Below, piece after piece: positions 1 through 7,209 of a stretch of 64,000 nucleotides of DNA (positions within the stretch are counted from its first letter, which is position 1; the number at the start of each line of letters is the position of its first letter). The translations under genes and the position numbers were made by a program. The DNA is taken from positions 62,001-126,000 of the forward strand of contig JODU01000009.1 in assembly GCA_000720845.1 (NCBI GenBank). The letters run 5' to 3'. The notes below the pieces were generated by a model. It was given only the letters and a program-made list of their open reading frames with translations, ran no database searches and was not told the origin of the DNA. Origin of the DNA: Kitasatospora aureofaciens (GTDB lineage Bacteria; Actinomycetota; Actinomycetes; Streptomycetales; Streptomycetaceae).

Positions 1-458
1 TCGCCGGTGAGATGCGGGAGGCCGGGGCCACGCAGTTCGTACTGGGGTTCCTCGACGCGGAGGGCGACGTGGACCTCGGCGCGGTGGAGCGGATCGCCGA
101 GGTGCTGGACGGGTGCCGGTGGACCTTCCACCGGGCCATCGACCGCGCCGCGAACCGGGACGCGCTGCGCAAGCAGCTCGCGGACTTCCCGGGCCTGGAC
201 ACGTACCTGACGGCCGGGGCGGCCGGCGGCGTGGACGACGGCCTGAACACGCTGCTCACCGAGGCGCGGCGGCGCGGCGAGCCGGGGTACGAGCAGCAGC
301 TGCTGGTCGGCGGCGGACTGCGGCTCGACCACGTGCCGGGGCTGCTGGACGCGGGGATCGACGGCTTCCACATCGGCGGGGCGGCACGGCCCTCCGGGTG
401 GGAGGGGCCGGTGTCGGCGGAGGCGGTGGCTGAGTGGCGGAGGGTGCTCGGACACTGA
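1..458 (+). CDS. cutC: Copper homeostasis protein CutC, 3' part
   Basis: The gene is cut by the window edge; reading begins at base 3 and only the C-terminal 151 or so residues are present. The sequence has the TIM-barrel features of CutC: FVLGFLDAEGDVD, a strand ending in TFHRAID, then LTAGAA, LLVGGGL and a C-terminal GFHIGGAAR segment that matches the usual phosphate-cradle end of the family. CutC is a cytosolic protein long associated with copper tolerance, but its biochemical activity is unsettled. About 150 bases of non-coding DNA with a palindromic repeat separate it from the convergent helicase gene. Confidence 0.88.
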   Translation, partial: AGEMREAGATQFVLGFLDAEGDVDLGAVERIAEVLDGCRWTFHRAIDRAANRDALRKQLADFPGLDTYLTAGAAGGVDDGLNTLLTEARRRGEPGYEQQLLVGGGLRLDHVPGLLDAGIDGFHIGGAARPSGWEGPVSAEAVAEWRRVLGH

Positions 459-547
459 GCGTTCGGCTTGTCCCGTACGCCTGCGCTGGTGCTCGCGGGG
501 GGTGGGGAGCGCAGCCCGGCGTGGCGGGGTGCCGCTGCGCCCACCCG

Positions 548-594
548 TGCCGCCTGGGGGTACCTCCCAGGCCGTTCGGGCCCTGGGGGAGGCA
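548..594. repeat. Palindromic intergenic element
   Basis: Between cutC and the convergent helD-like gene the sequence carries CCTGGGGG twice and an imperfect stem in which CCTCCCAGG (563-571) pairs with CCTGGGGGAGG (582-592) across a short loop. This arrangement resembles the small GC-rich palindromic units scattered between Streptomyces genes. Its position between two gene ends suits a bidirectional terminator. No coding potential is seen here. Confidence 0.45.
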
Positions 595-612
595 CGACTG
601 CCCGCAGCGGCG

Positions 613-2658
613 CTACGCCAGCTGCGGCGGCAGCTCCGTCGCGTGGGTCACGACGAGGCCCGAGACCGCTCGGGTCAGCGCCACGTACAGCCTGCGCAGT
701 CCCGTCCGTTCGTCCGGTTCGCCGTCGACCACCGCCTGCGGCTCGTCCAGGACCACGTAGTCGTACTCCAGGCCCTTGGCCAGCGAGGCCGGGACCAGGG
801 TCAGGCGGGTGGCGTGGGTGGTCTCCTCGCCGGGGCCGACGTGGCCGATCCCGGCCGCCGCCAGGGCCGCCGCCAGCTCCGGCACCCGCGCGTCGGCGGC
901 GATCAGACCGACCGAGCCCTCCCGCTCCAGCAGCTCACGGCAGGCCGCCACCACGTCCGCCGCCCCGTCCGGGGCCGTACGGATGTCGAAGAAACCCGGG
1001 TTCTCGCGGATCGACGCGACCGGCGTCAGGCCCGGCGCGATGTGCGGCAGCAGCCGGGAGGCGTACGCGATGACGTCCGTCGGCACGCGGAAACCGGCCG
1101 TCAGCTCCTCGACCACCGCCTCGCCCTTCCCCAGGTGCCCCAGCGCCTCCGCCCAGCTCCGGGTCGCCCACGGCGTGGTGCCCTGCGCCAGGTCGCCGAG
1201 GACCGTCGCCGAGCCGGTGGTGCAGCGCCGGCCCACCGCGCGGTACTGCATCGGGGACAGGTCCTGCGCCTCGTCGAGGACCACGTGCCCGAGGGAGTGG
1301 GTGCGCTCGATCAGGTCGGTCGCCTCGTCGATCAGTACGGCGTCGGCCGGTGACCACTTGGCGGACTTCACCGAGCGGGCCGGCTTCACCCACAGCAGCG
1401 CCTTCTGCTCGTCCTCGGTGAGGACACCCGCGGCGTGCGCCGCGAGGAAGTCCGCGTCGGTGAGCAGCCGCAGCACCAGCCTGGCCGGGTCGACCTGCGG
1501 CCAGACCGACTTCACCAGCGCCTTCACGGCCGCGTTGCGCGCCACCGCGTTCTGCACCCGGTCGTCCGGCGCCTCGCCCGCCCGCTCCATCTGCACCAGC
1601 ACGGCGTGCGCGATCCGCTGCGGCAGCGCCTCGCGGGCGGCGCCGTAGCGGATGTCACGGGCGAGCAGCTCGCGGACGATCTCCTCCAGCTCGTACACCG
1701 GCACCCGCCAGCGGCGCGAGCCGCGCACCACGACGACGCCCTCGGCGGGTGGCGTGACGTGGGAGTAGAGGGCCCGGCGCAGCACCTCCGCCATCCGCGC
1801 GTCACCCTTGATCACCGCGGTCGCCGCCTCGTCCGTGCCGCGCACCTCGACGTGGGCGACCAGATCGTCGACGGTGGCCTGGCGGACCGTCAGCTCGCCG
1901 AGCGCCGGCAGCACCTGCTCGATGTAGTGCAGGAAGGACCGGTTCGGGCCGATGACCAGCGTGCCCGTGCGGGCCAGGCGCTCCCGGTGCGCGTACAGGA
2001 GGTAGGCCACCCGGTGCAGGCCGACGGCGGTCTTGCCGGTGCCGGGGCCGCCCTGCACGCACACCGAGCCGGCCAGCCCGGCGCGCACGATCTCGTCCTG
2101 CTCGGGCTGGATCGTCGCCACGATGTCCCGCATCGGCCCGACGCGGGGCCGCTCGATCTCCTGCTGGAGGAGCTTGCTGGTGGTCGCCGCCTCGGCCGGG
2201 TCGAGCAGGTGCTCGTCCTCGTACGCGGTCAGGTCCCCGCCGGTGTAGCCGAAGCGGCGGCGCAGCGAGACGTCCTGCGGGTCCTTCTTGGACGCCCGGT
2301 AGAACGGCTGGGAGACCGGTGCCCGCCAGTCGATCACCATCGGGTCGCCGTCCGCGTCGTGCACGTGCCGGCGTCCGACGTAGAAACGCTCGCCCTCCCC
2401 GCCCTCGGCCTGCTCCGCCCCCGGAGCGTGCAGGTAGTCGAGCCGGCCGAAGAACAGCGGGGTCTCGCTGAGATCGGCGAGCGCCTTGATGCGCTGCTCG
2501 ATCTGGCTCTCCAGGACGGCGGCGTTGACCCAGTTCGCGGTCACGTCGGTGATGTCCAGGGACTCGACGTCCTCACGCATGGCGCGCAGCGCGGAACGGG
2601 AGGCGGCGAGGTGGGCGCGTTCCCTGGAGAGAGGGTCGTCGTGGACGGGCGTGGACAA
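613..2658 (-). CDS. helD: HelD-type UvrD/Rep-like ATPase
   Basis: Superfamily 1 ATPase of the HelD type, which in Gram-positive bacteria binds RNA polymerase and releases stalled enzyme. Residues 1-110 contain the basic/coiled N-terminal arm (REDVESLDITDVTANWVNAA), followed by a VIDWRAPVSQPFY segment typical of HelD. Walker A GGPGTGKT lies at 203-210, a Walker B-like VVLDEAQDLSP is in the second half, and a UvrD-like C-terminal motif (RRLYVALTRA) is near the end. I place the start at the TTG at 2658 because GGAGG sits 7 bases upstream and homology begins just after it; the frame stays open 62 codons further (ATG at 2844), but that part looks like leader. Product 681 residues. Confidence 0.85.
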   Translation of the reverse strand: MSTPVHDDPLSRERAHLAASRSALRAMREDVESLDITDVTANWVNAAVLESQIEQRIKALADLSETPLFFGRLDYLHAPGAEQAEGGEGERFYVGRRHVHDADGDPMVIDWRAPVSQPFYRASKKDPQDVSLRRRFGYTGGDLTAYEDEHLLDPAEAATTSKLLQQEIERPRVGPMRDIVATIQPEQDEIVRAGLAGSVCVQGGPGTGKTAVGLHRVAYLLYAHRERLARTGTLVIGPNRSFLHYIEQVLPALGELTVRQATVDDLVAHVEVRGTDEAATAVIKGDARMAEVLRRALYSHVTPPAEGVVVVRGSRRWRVPVYELEEIVRELLARDIRYGAAREALPQRIAHAVLVQMERAGEAPDDRVQNAVARNAAVKALVKSVWPQVDPARLVLRLLTDADFLAAHAAGVLTEDEQKALLWVKPARSVKSAKWSPADAVLIDEATDLIERTHSLGHVVLDEAQDLSPMQYRAVGRRCTTGSATVLGDLAQGTTPWATRSWAEALGHLGKGEAVVEELTAGFRVPTDVIAYASRLLPHIAPGLTPVASIRENPGFFDIRTAPDGAADVVAACRELLEREGSVGLIAADARVPELAAALAAAGIGHVGPGEETTHATRLTLVPASLAKGLEYDYVVLDEPQAVVDGEPDERTGLRRLYVALTRAVSGLVVTHATELPPQLA

Positions 2659-2768
2659 GGCAGTGCCTCCGGATGACCTGCGGTGCGGTGGGCGCGGGAC
2701 GCGCGCGGTGGACCGACCGGTTTCCGTCCGGACGGCGGCACTCCGTGGGGAGGCGGGCAAGAGCGGAG

Positions 2769-2799
2769 ATTCTAGGGGAGCGGGTGCGGCGCGGGCCAA
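2769..2799 (-). promoter_or_regulatory. Candidate vegetative promoter of helD-like gene
   Basis: On the minus strand a TAGAAT hexamer (2769-2774) is a close match to the Streptomyces HrdB -10 box. A TTGGCC (2794-2799) lies upstream with a 19-base spacer, longer than ideal. A transcript from here would have a leader of about 100 bases before the TTG start. Confidence 0.4.
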
Positions 2800-2947
2800 C
2801 CCTTTTTCTCCGCCCCGCGCTCGACCCCTAGGGGATCGCGTCATCCGCTCCGGGGGATGCGCTCCCTCCCGGGTCGTAGCGGAGGACTACGGAGGTTGGG
2901 TCCGCAGACCGATGCCGGTCGGGGGAGGGCGGTCGCACCATGGAGAC

Positions 2948-3133
2948 ATGAGCGCAGCAACCATCTCCCCCGCCCCCGCACCGGGCCGCGCGTCCGGTGC
3001 CACGCCCGTGGCCGGCAGCCACCGGCACCGGCTCGGTGACACCCTGCGCGCCGTCAGGGTGTTCGCGGGCGCCGCCTTCGACGTGGTCGTCCTCGGTGAG
3101 TACGGCGAGGAGGCCGGAGTCCGCCGCCACTAG
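2948..3133 (+). CDS. Small conserved-type protein, 61 residues, unknown
   Basis: A short frame starting at ATG 2948, preceded by a weak GGAG. It encodes a Pro/Ala-rich N-terminus (SPAPAPGRAS) followed by an ordered-looking stretch HRHRLGDTLRAVRVFAGAAFDVVVLGEYGEE. I recognise no domain. Its stop overlaps the stop of the convergent LysR gene by four bases, which is a common arrangement of true gene ends. Third codon positions are strongly G/C. It may be a small cytosolic protein; function unknown. Confidence 0.5.
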   Translation: MSAATISPAPAPGRASGATPVAGSHRHRLGDTLRAVRVFAGAAFDVVVLGEYGEEAGVRRH

Positions 3134-4011
3134 TGCTCCGACCGCACCGTGCCGAACACCGTACGTGCGACGTCCTCGAGTGATCCGAGCAGCGGGTCGG
3201 GGTCGTCGGCGCGCGTGACGAGCACGACTTCGCAGGGATCGACGTCGACGACAGGCACCAGGGCGATGTCCTCACGCATGGCGGGGCGTCGATCGCCGAC
3301 AGGGAAGATCGCGACACAGTGGCCGGTGGCGATGAGTTCCAGCTTGTCCTCGTAGCTGTCGTCGATCGCGGGCGGGGGCGGTGCCGGCCGGTCGCCGACC
3401 GGCTTGGGCGTGCTCCAGACCACCGGAGTGCTGACGCAGCTCACCAGTTCCTGGTCCGACAGAGCCCGCAGGCTGACGGGTTTCCCCCTCGCCAGATGAT
3501 GGCTCGCCGACGTGACGAGCACCCGCGGCTCCTCGTGGAGCTTGGTCACCCGGAGGCCGTCCGTGGGCCAGGGCAGGGGTTTGTAGGCGACGAGGGCGTC
3601 GACCCGGCCCTCGGCGAGGGCGTGTGTGTCCCGCCAGTCGAGGTGCCGGGTGCGGACTTGGCTGTCGGGGTGCCGGCGGCGCAGCTCCTGCACGCAGGAG
3701 GTGATGACCAGTCCTTCGGCGCAGCCGACAGTGATGGTACGGGGCTGGACGGCGGCTCTGGCCGTGTAGGCGGCTCGCTCGGCCTCGTGGAGCAGTGTCC
3801 GTGCACCGGGAAGAAAGGCCCGACCGGCGTCGGTGAGGCTGCTGCCGTGCGGCGAGCGGTCGAAGAGCCGGACACCGAGCTGGGCTTCCAGTCGCTGGAT
3901 CTGGCGGCTCAGCGACGGCTGCGCCAGGTGCAGCTTGGTGGCGGCCCGGCCGAAGTTGCCGTACTCCGCCACGACCGTGAAATAGCGCACGAGCCGCAGA
4001 TCGACGTCCAT
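3130..4011 (-). CDS. LysR-family transcriptional regulator
   Basis: A 293-residue LysR regulator of normal length. The N-terminal winged helix-turn-helix is clear (residues 1-60: DLRLVRYFTVVAEYGNFGRAA, then AQPSLSRQIQRLEAQLG). The rest is the periplasmic-binding-protein-like effector domain, with TVGCAEG opening the first lobe. The gene is transcribed away from the SDR gene at 4111, and the 99-base gap holds a CAT-N11-ATG palindrome of LysR-box type. It therefore probably controls that dehydrogenase, and itself. Effector unknown. Confidence 0.9.
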   Translation of the reverse strand: MDVDLRLVRYFTVVAEYGNFGRAATKLHLAQPSLSRQIQRLEAQLGVRLFDRSPHGSSLTDAGRAFLPGARTLLHEAERAAYTARAAVQPRTITVGCAEGLVITSCVQELRRRHPDSQVRTRHLDWRDTHALAEGRVDALVAYKPLPWPTDGLRVTKLHEEPRVLVTSASHHLARGKPVSLRALSDQELVSCVSTPVVWSTPKPVGDRPAPPPPAIDDSYEDKLELIATGHCVAIFPVGDRRPAMREDIALVPVVDVDPCEVVLVTRADDPDPLLGSLEDVARTVFGTVRSEH

Positions 4012-4036
4012 CGGCTCAGGGTACGCCGCGCGCCGT

Positions 4037-4053
4037 CATACGCCCGGGGCATG
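4037..4053. promoter_or_regulatory. Putative LysR box (T-N11-A)
   Basis: CAT-N11-ATG with a GC-rich, nearly symmetrical core, placed between the divergent lysR and SDR genes. LysR regulators bind T-N11-A palindromes, so this is the best operator candidate in the gap. The sequence supports the motif; binding is inferred. Confidence 0.5.
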
Positions 4054-4072
4054 ACGGCATACGGAACAGGTC

Positions 4073-4100
4073 TTGGACACGGTGCGCGGGTGGGTATTTG
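4073..4100 (+). promoter_or_regulatory. Candidate promoter of SDR gene
   Basis: TTGGAC (4073-4078) and TATTTG (4095-4100) separated by 16 bases. A start about seven bases after the -10 box would fall at the ATG at 4111, giving a leaderless or nearly leaderless message. This agrees with the lack of a Shine-Dalgarno sequence before the ATG. Confidence 0.4.
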
Positions 4101-4110
4101 GCTTGCGGGC

Positions 4111-4857
4111 ATGACCACTTACGACGGCAAGAAGATCGTGATCACGGGCGGAAGCAGCGGTATCGGCCTGTCCACGGCCCGGTTGTTCGCGGACGGCGGG
4201 GCGCACGTACTGATCACGGGCCGTACCCGCTCCTCGCTGGACACCGCGTTGGAACGGCTGGGGGACAAGGCGATCGCCGTCCGTAGCGACGCCGCGTCCC
4301 TGAAGGACATCAAGGCGCTGGCCGGCACGGTGCAGGAGCGGTTCGGCGCGGTGGACGCGCTGTTCGTCAACGCCGGCGTCACCGCGTCCGCGCCGTTCGA
4401 CTCGACGACGGAGGAGATGTACGACGAGCTGTTCGGCGTCAACACCAAGGGCCCGTACTTCACGGTGCAGGCGTTGGCGCCGCTGCTGCGCGAGGGAAGC
4501 GGCGTGGTGCTCACCACGTCGGTGGTGAACGTCCTGGGCCTCGACGCGCTCAGTGTCTACTCGGCGAGCAAGGCGGCCCTGCGGTCGATGACGCGCACCC
4601 TGGCCCGCGAACTGCTGCCGCGCAAGGTGCGCGTCAATGCCGTGAGCCCCGGCCCGATCGACTCGGGCATCCTGGACCGCTCCTCGCTGCCCGCCGATGT
4701 CGTCGAGGCGACGAAGGACACCTACCGGAGCACCATTCCGATGCAGCGGCTTGGGTCGTCCGAGGAGGTGGCTGCCGCGGTGGCGTACCTGGCGTTCGGT
4801 GCGACCTTCTCGACGGGAACAGAGTTCCCTGTCGACGGAGGGGCATCGCAACTCTAG
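4111..4857 (+). CDS. SDR-family NAD(P)-dependent oxidoreductase
   Basis: A classical short-chain dehydrogenase of 248 residues. The cofactor motif is TGGSSGIG near residue 12, followed by NAG at the end of strand 4 (FVNAGV). The catalytic Ser is in TTSVVN and Tyr/Lys in YSASKAAL. The C-terminus shows the usual VSPGPIDSGIL and a GGAS-type end (FPVDGGASQL). The ATG at 4111 is chosen because homology starts immediately (YDGKKIVITGG); no Shine-Dalgarno is present. A divergent LysR gene probably regulates it. Substrate cannot be read from the sequence. Confidence 0.92.
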   Translation: MTTYDGKKIVITGGSSGIGLSTARLFADGGAHVLITGRTRSSLDTALERLGDKAIAVRSDAASLKDIKALAGTVQERFGAVDALFVNAGVTASAPFDSTTEEMYDELFGVNTKGPYFTVQALAPLLREGSGVVLTTSVVNVLGLDALSVYSASKAALRSMTRTLARELLPRKVRVNAVSPGPIDSGILDRSSLPADVVEATKDTYRSTIPMQRLGSSEEVAAAVAYLAFGATFSTGTEFPVDGGASQL

Positions 4858-4902
4858 TGCTGTGACCGCATGGGAGAGCACCGGCGAGCTCCCAAGGCCT
4901 GC

Positions 4903-6549
4903 TCAGGCGTCCTCCGACAGCACCTCGTCCGCGTCCATGATCCGGTAGGCGTAGCCCTGTTCCGCCAGGAAGCGCTGGCGGTGGGCGGCGAAGTCCTGGT
5001 CGAGGGTGTCGCGGGCGACGACCGAGTAGAAGTGCGCCTGGTGGCCGTCGGCCTTCGGCCGCAGCACCCGGCCCAGGCGCTGGGCCTCCTCCTGCCGCGA
5101 GCCGAAGGTGCCCGACACCTGGATGGCGACGGTCGCCTCCGGCAGGTCGATCGAGAAGTTCGCGACCTTCGACACGACCAGCACGCTGATCTCGCCCTGC
5201 CGGAAGGACTCGAAGAGCTTCTCCCGCTGGGCGTTGGACGTCTCGCCCTTGATGACCGGCGCGCCCAGGTGCTCGCCCAGCTCGTCGAGCTGGTCGATGT
5301 ACTGGCCGATGACGAGGATCTGCTGCCCGGCGAAGCGCCGCACGATCGCCTCCGTCACCTTCCGCTTGGTGTCGGTCGTCGCGCAGAAGCGGTACTTCTC
5401 CTCCGTCTCGGCGGTGGCGTAGGCGAGCCGCTCGGCGTCGGTGAGGTTGACCCGGACCTCCACGCAGTCGGCGGGCGCGATGTAGCCCTGCGCCTCGATC
5501 TCCTTCCACGGCGCGTCGAACCGCTTCGGCCCGATCAGGGAGAACACGTCCGACTCGCGGCCGTCCTCGCGCACCAGGGTCGCGGTCAGACCGAGACGGC
5601 GCCGGGCCTGGAGGTCGGCGGTGAACTTGAACACCGGCGCCGGCAGCAGGTGCACCTCGTCGTAGACGACCAGCCCCCAGTCCCGGGAGTCGAACAGCTC
5701 CAGGTGCGGGTAGACGCCCTTCCGGCGGGTCGTCAGCACCTGGTACGTGGCGATGGTGACCGGCCGGATCTCCTTGCGGGTGCCGCTGTACTCGCCGATC
5801 TCGTCCTCGGTCAGCGAGGTGCGCTTGACCAGCTCGTGCTTCCACTGCCGGGCGGAGACGGTGTTGGTGACCAGGATCAGCGTCGTCGACTTGGCCTCGG
5901 CCATCGCGCCCGCCCCGACCAGCGTCTTGCCCGCGCCGCAGGGGAGCACGACGACGCCGCTGCCGCCGTGCCAGAAGTTCTCCACCGCCTGCTTCTGGTA
6001 CGGGCGCAGCGCCCAGCCGTCCTCGGCCAGCTCGATCGGGTGTGCCTCGCCGTCCACGTACCCGGCGAGGTCCTCGGCCGGCCAGCCCAGCTTCAGCAGC
6101 GTCTGCTTGATCTGCCCGCGCTCGGAGGGGTGCACGGCCACCGTGTCGGCGTCGATGCGGGTGCCGACCAGCGGCGCGATCCGCTTCGACTTCAGGACCT
6201 CTTCCAGCACCGGCCGGTCGGTGGTCGTAAGGACCAGTCCGTGCGCCGGGTGCTTGGAGAGGGTCAGGCGGCCGTAGCGGTCCATCGTCTCGGCGATGTC
6301 GACCAGCAGCGCGTGCGGCACCGGGTAGCGGCTGTACTCGACGAGCGCGTCCACGACCTGCTCGGCGTCGTGGCCCGCCGCCCGGGCGTTCCACAGGCCC
6401 AGCGGGGTCACCCGGTAGGTGTGGATGTGCTCCGGCGCCCGCTCCAGCTCCGCGAACGGCGCGATGGCCCGACGGCAGTCGGCGGCCTGCTCGTGGTCGA
6501 CTTCGAGGAGCAGGGTCTTGTCGGACTGGACGATCAGCGGACCATTCAC
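4903..6549 (-). CDS. XPB/RAD25-like DNA helicase
   Basis: Superfamily 2 helicase of the XPB/Ssl2 type (548 residues), found in many actinobacteria and presumed to act in DNA repair or transcription-coupled processes. The first 190 or so residues form an XPB N-terminal-type domain (HALLVDIAETMDRYGRLTLS). Helicase motifs follow: Walker A PCGAGKT, DEVH (VYDEVHLL), motif III GLTATLVRED, and a C-terminal lobe with VIGQYIDQL and QRLGRVLRPK. The GTG at 6549 is preferred over the GTG at 6558 because GAAAGG lies nine bases from the former but abuts the latter. The next genes on this strand are two mini-peptides and a protein sharing its N-terminal domain. Confidence 0.9.
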   Translation of the reverse strand: MNGPLIVQSDKTLLLEVDHEQAADCRRAIAPFAELERAPEHIHTYRVTPLGLWNARAAGHDAEQVVDALVEYSRYPVPHALLVDIAETMDRYGRLTLSKHPAHGLVLTTTDRPVLEEVLKSKRIAPLVGTRIDADTVAVHPSERGQIKQTLLKLGWPAEDLAGYVDGEAHPIELAEDGWALRPYQKQAVENFWHGGSGVVVLPCGAGKTLVGAGAMAEAKSTTLILVTNTVSARQWKHELVKRTSLTEDEIGEYSGTRKEIRPVTIATYQVLTTRRKGVYPHLELFDSRDWGLVVYDEVHLLPAPVFKFTADLQARRRLGLTATLVREDGRESDVFSLIGPKRFDAPWKEIEAQGYIAPADCVEVRVNLTDAERLAYATAETEEKYRFCATTDTKRKVTEAIVRRFAGQQILVIGQYIDQLDELGEHLGAPVIKGETSNAQREKLFESFRQGEISVLVVSKVANFSIDLPEATVAIQVSGTFGSRQEEAQRLGRVLRPKADGHQAHFYSVVARDTLDQDFAAHRQRFLAEQGYAYRIMDADEVLSEDA

Positions 6550-6627
6550 GGGCGGCACCCTTTCGCGTGCGTACGGCCGGACGACGGCTCGGCCAAACGT
6601 CCAGTGTGCCTGATCGCGGGGCGGGGC

Positions 6628-6804
6628 CTACCGGAGAGCGACGTTGATGTTGTTGATGAGCGGTCCTTCCAGCGCGGCGGCCTTCGGGGCGAGGGCCCCG
6701 AACAGCGCCGCGGCGGTGATCAGGGCGGCGACGGAGACGGCGACGGCGGAACGGACCGTGGAACGGCCGGTGGAACGGGCGGGGTCGGTGGTCGTGTCGC
6801 GCAC
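6628..6804 (-). CDS. Small secreted peptide precursor, 58 residues
   Basis: GTG start at 6804 with GAAAGG six bases upstream. Residues 1-19 are Thr/Arg/Ser rich with several Arg; 19-37 form a hydrophobic segment (VRSAVAVSVAALITAAALFG); then APKAAA gives a plausible signal-peptidase I site, leaving a short tail LEGPLINNINVALR. The gene lies between the XPB-like helicase and a second mini-peptide of the same plan, on the same strand. I do not recognise the family. Alternatively it is a single-span membrane peptide that is not cleaved. Confidence 0.6.
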   Translation of the reverse strand: MRDTTTDPARSTGRSTVRSAVAVSVAALITAAALFGALAPKAAALEGPLINNINVALR

Positions 6805-6924
6805 GGGAGGCCTTTCGGGGAGCCGACGGTTCGAGGAGATCCAGCGGGAGGAGGGAGAGCGCGGCGGGCCGGGCCCGAAGGGCCTGGGGACCGGCCCGCC
6901 GCCGGGAACGCGGCAGGGGGACGG

Positions 6925-7044
6925 TCAGAGGGTGACGCCTCCGCCGAGGTCGATGCCGATCGCGGCGGCCTCGGCGGCGAACGCCGCGAGCAGTGCCGCG
7001 GTGGAGGTCAGGACGGTGGCGACGCGGCGAACGGCAGTACGCAT
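6925..7044 (-). CDS. Small secreted peptide precursor, 39 residues
   Basis: ATG at 7044 is preceded by a good ribosome site (AAAGGAAG, about six bases away). The product has a short basic start (MRTAVRRVA), a hydrophobic core (TVLTSTAALLAAFA), an Ala-rich AEAAA region that could be cut by signal peptidase, and a mature tail of about 11 residues, IGIDLGGGVTL. Plan and codon use match the 58-residue peptide 120 bases downstream, so the two look like diverged duplicates. Function unknown; a signalling or surface peptide is possible but unproven. Confidence 0.62.
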   Translation of the reverse strand: MRTAVRRVATVLTSTAALLAAFAAEAAAIGIDLGGGVTL

Positions 7045-7209
7045 CGGGTTCTTCCTTTCGGTTGGTTTGCGGGGCACCCGGTGGCTGCCCGACCGCCCCG
7101 AACCCGATGCGGAATATGAAAAAAGCTCCCTCGCAGGTGCGAATCACCCGGCGTGGCGTGCATGAACCACCGCGTACACCCGAAAGTGCGCTGAACCTCG
7201 TACGCCGGT

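Noticed and set aside
613..2676. Long open frames antisense to the HelD-like gene
   Set aside because: High GC produces long mirror frames; they lack domain matches and codon bias belongs to the minus strand.
2659..2844. 62-residue N-terminal extension of the HelD-like protein
   Set aside because: A Shine-Dalgarno fits the TTG at 2658, HelD homology begins just after it, and the upstream stretch is Arg/Pro/Ser-rich with no resemblance.
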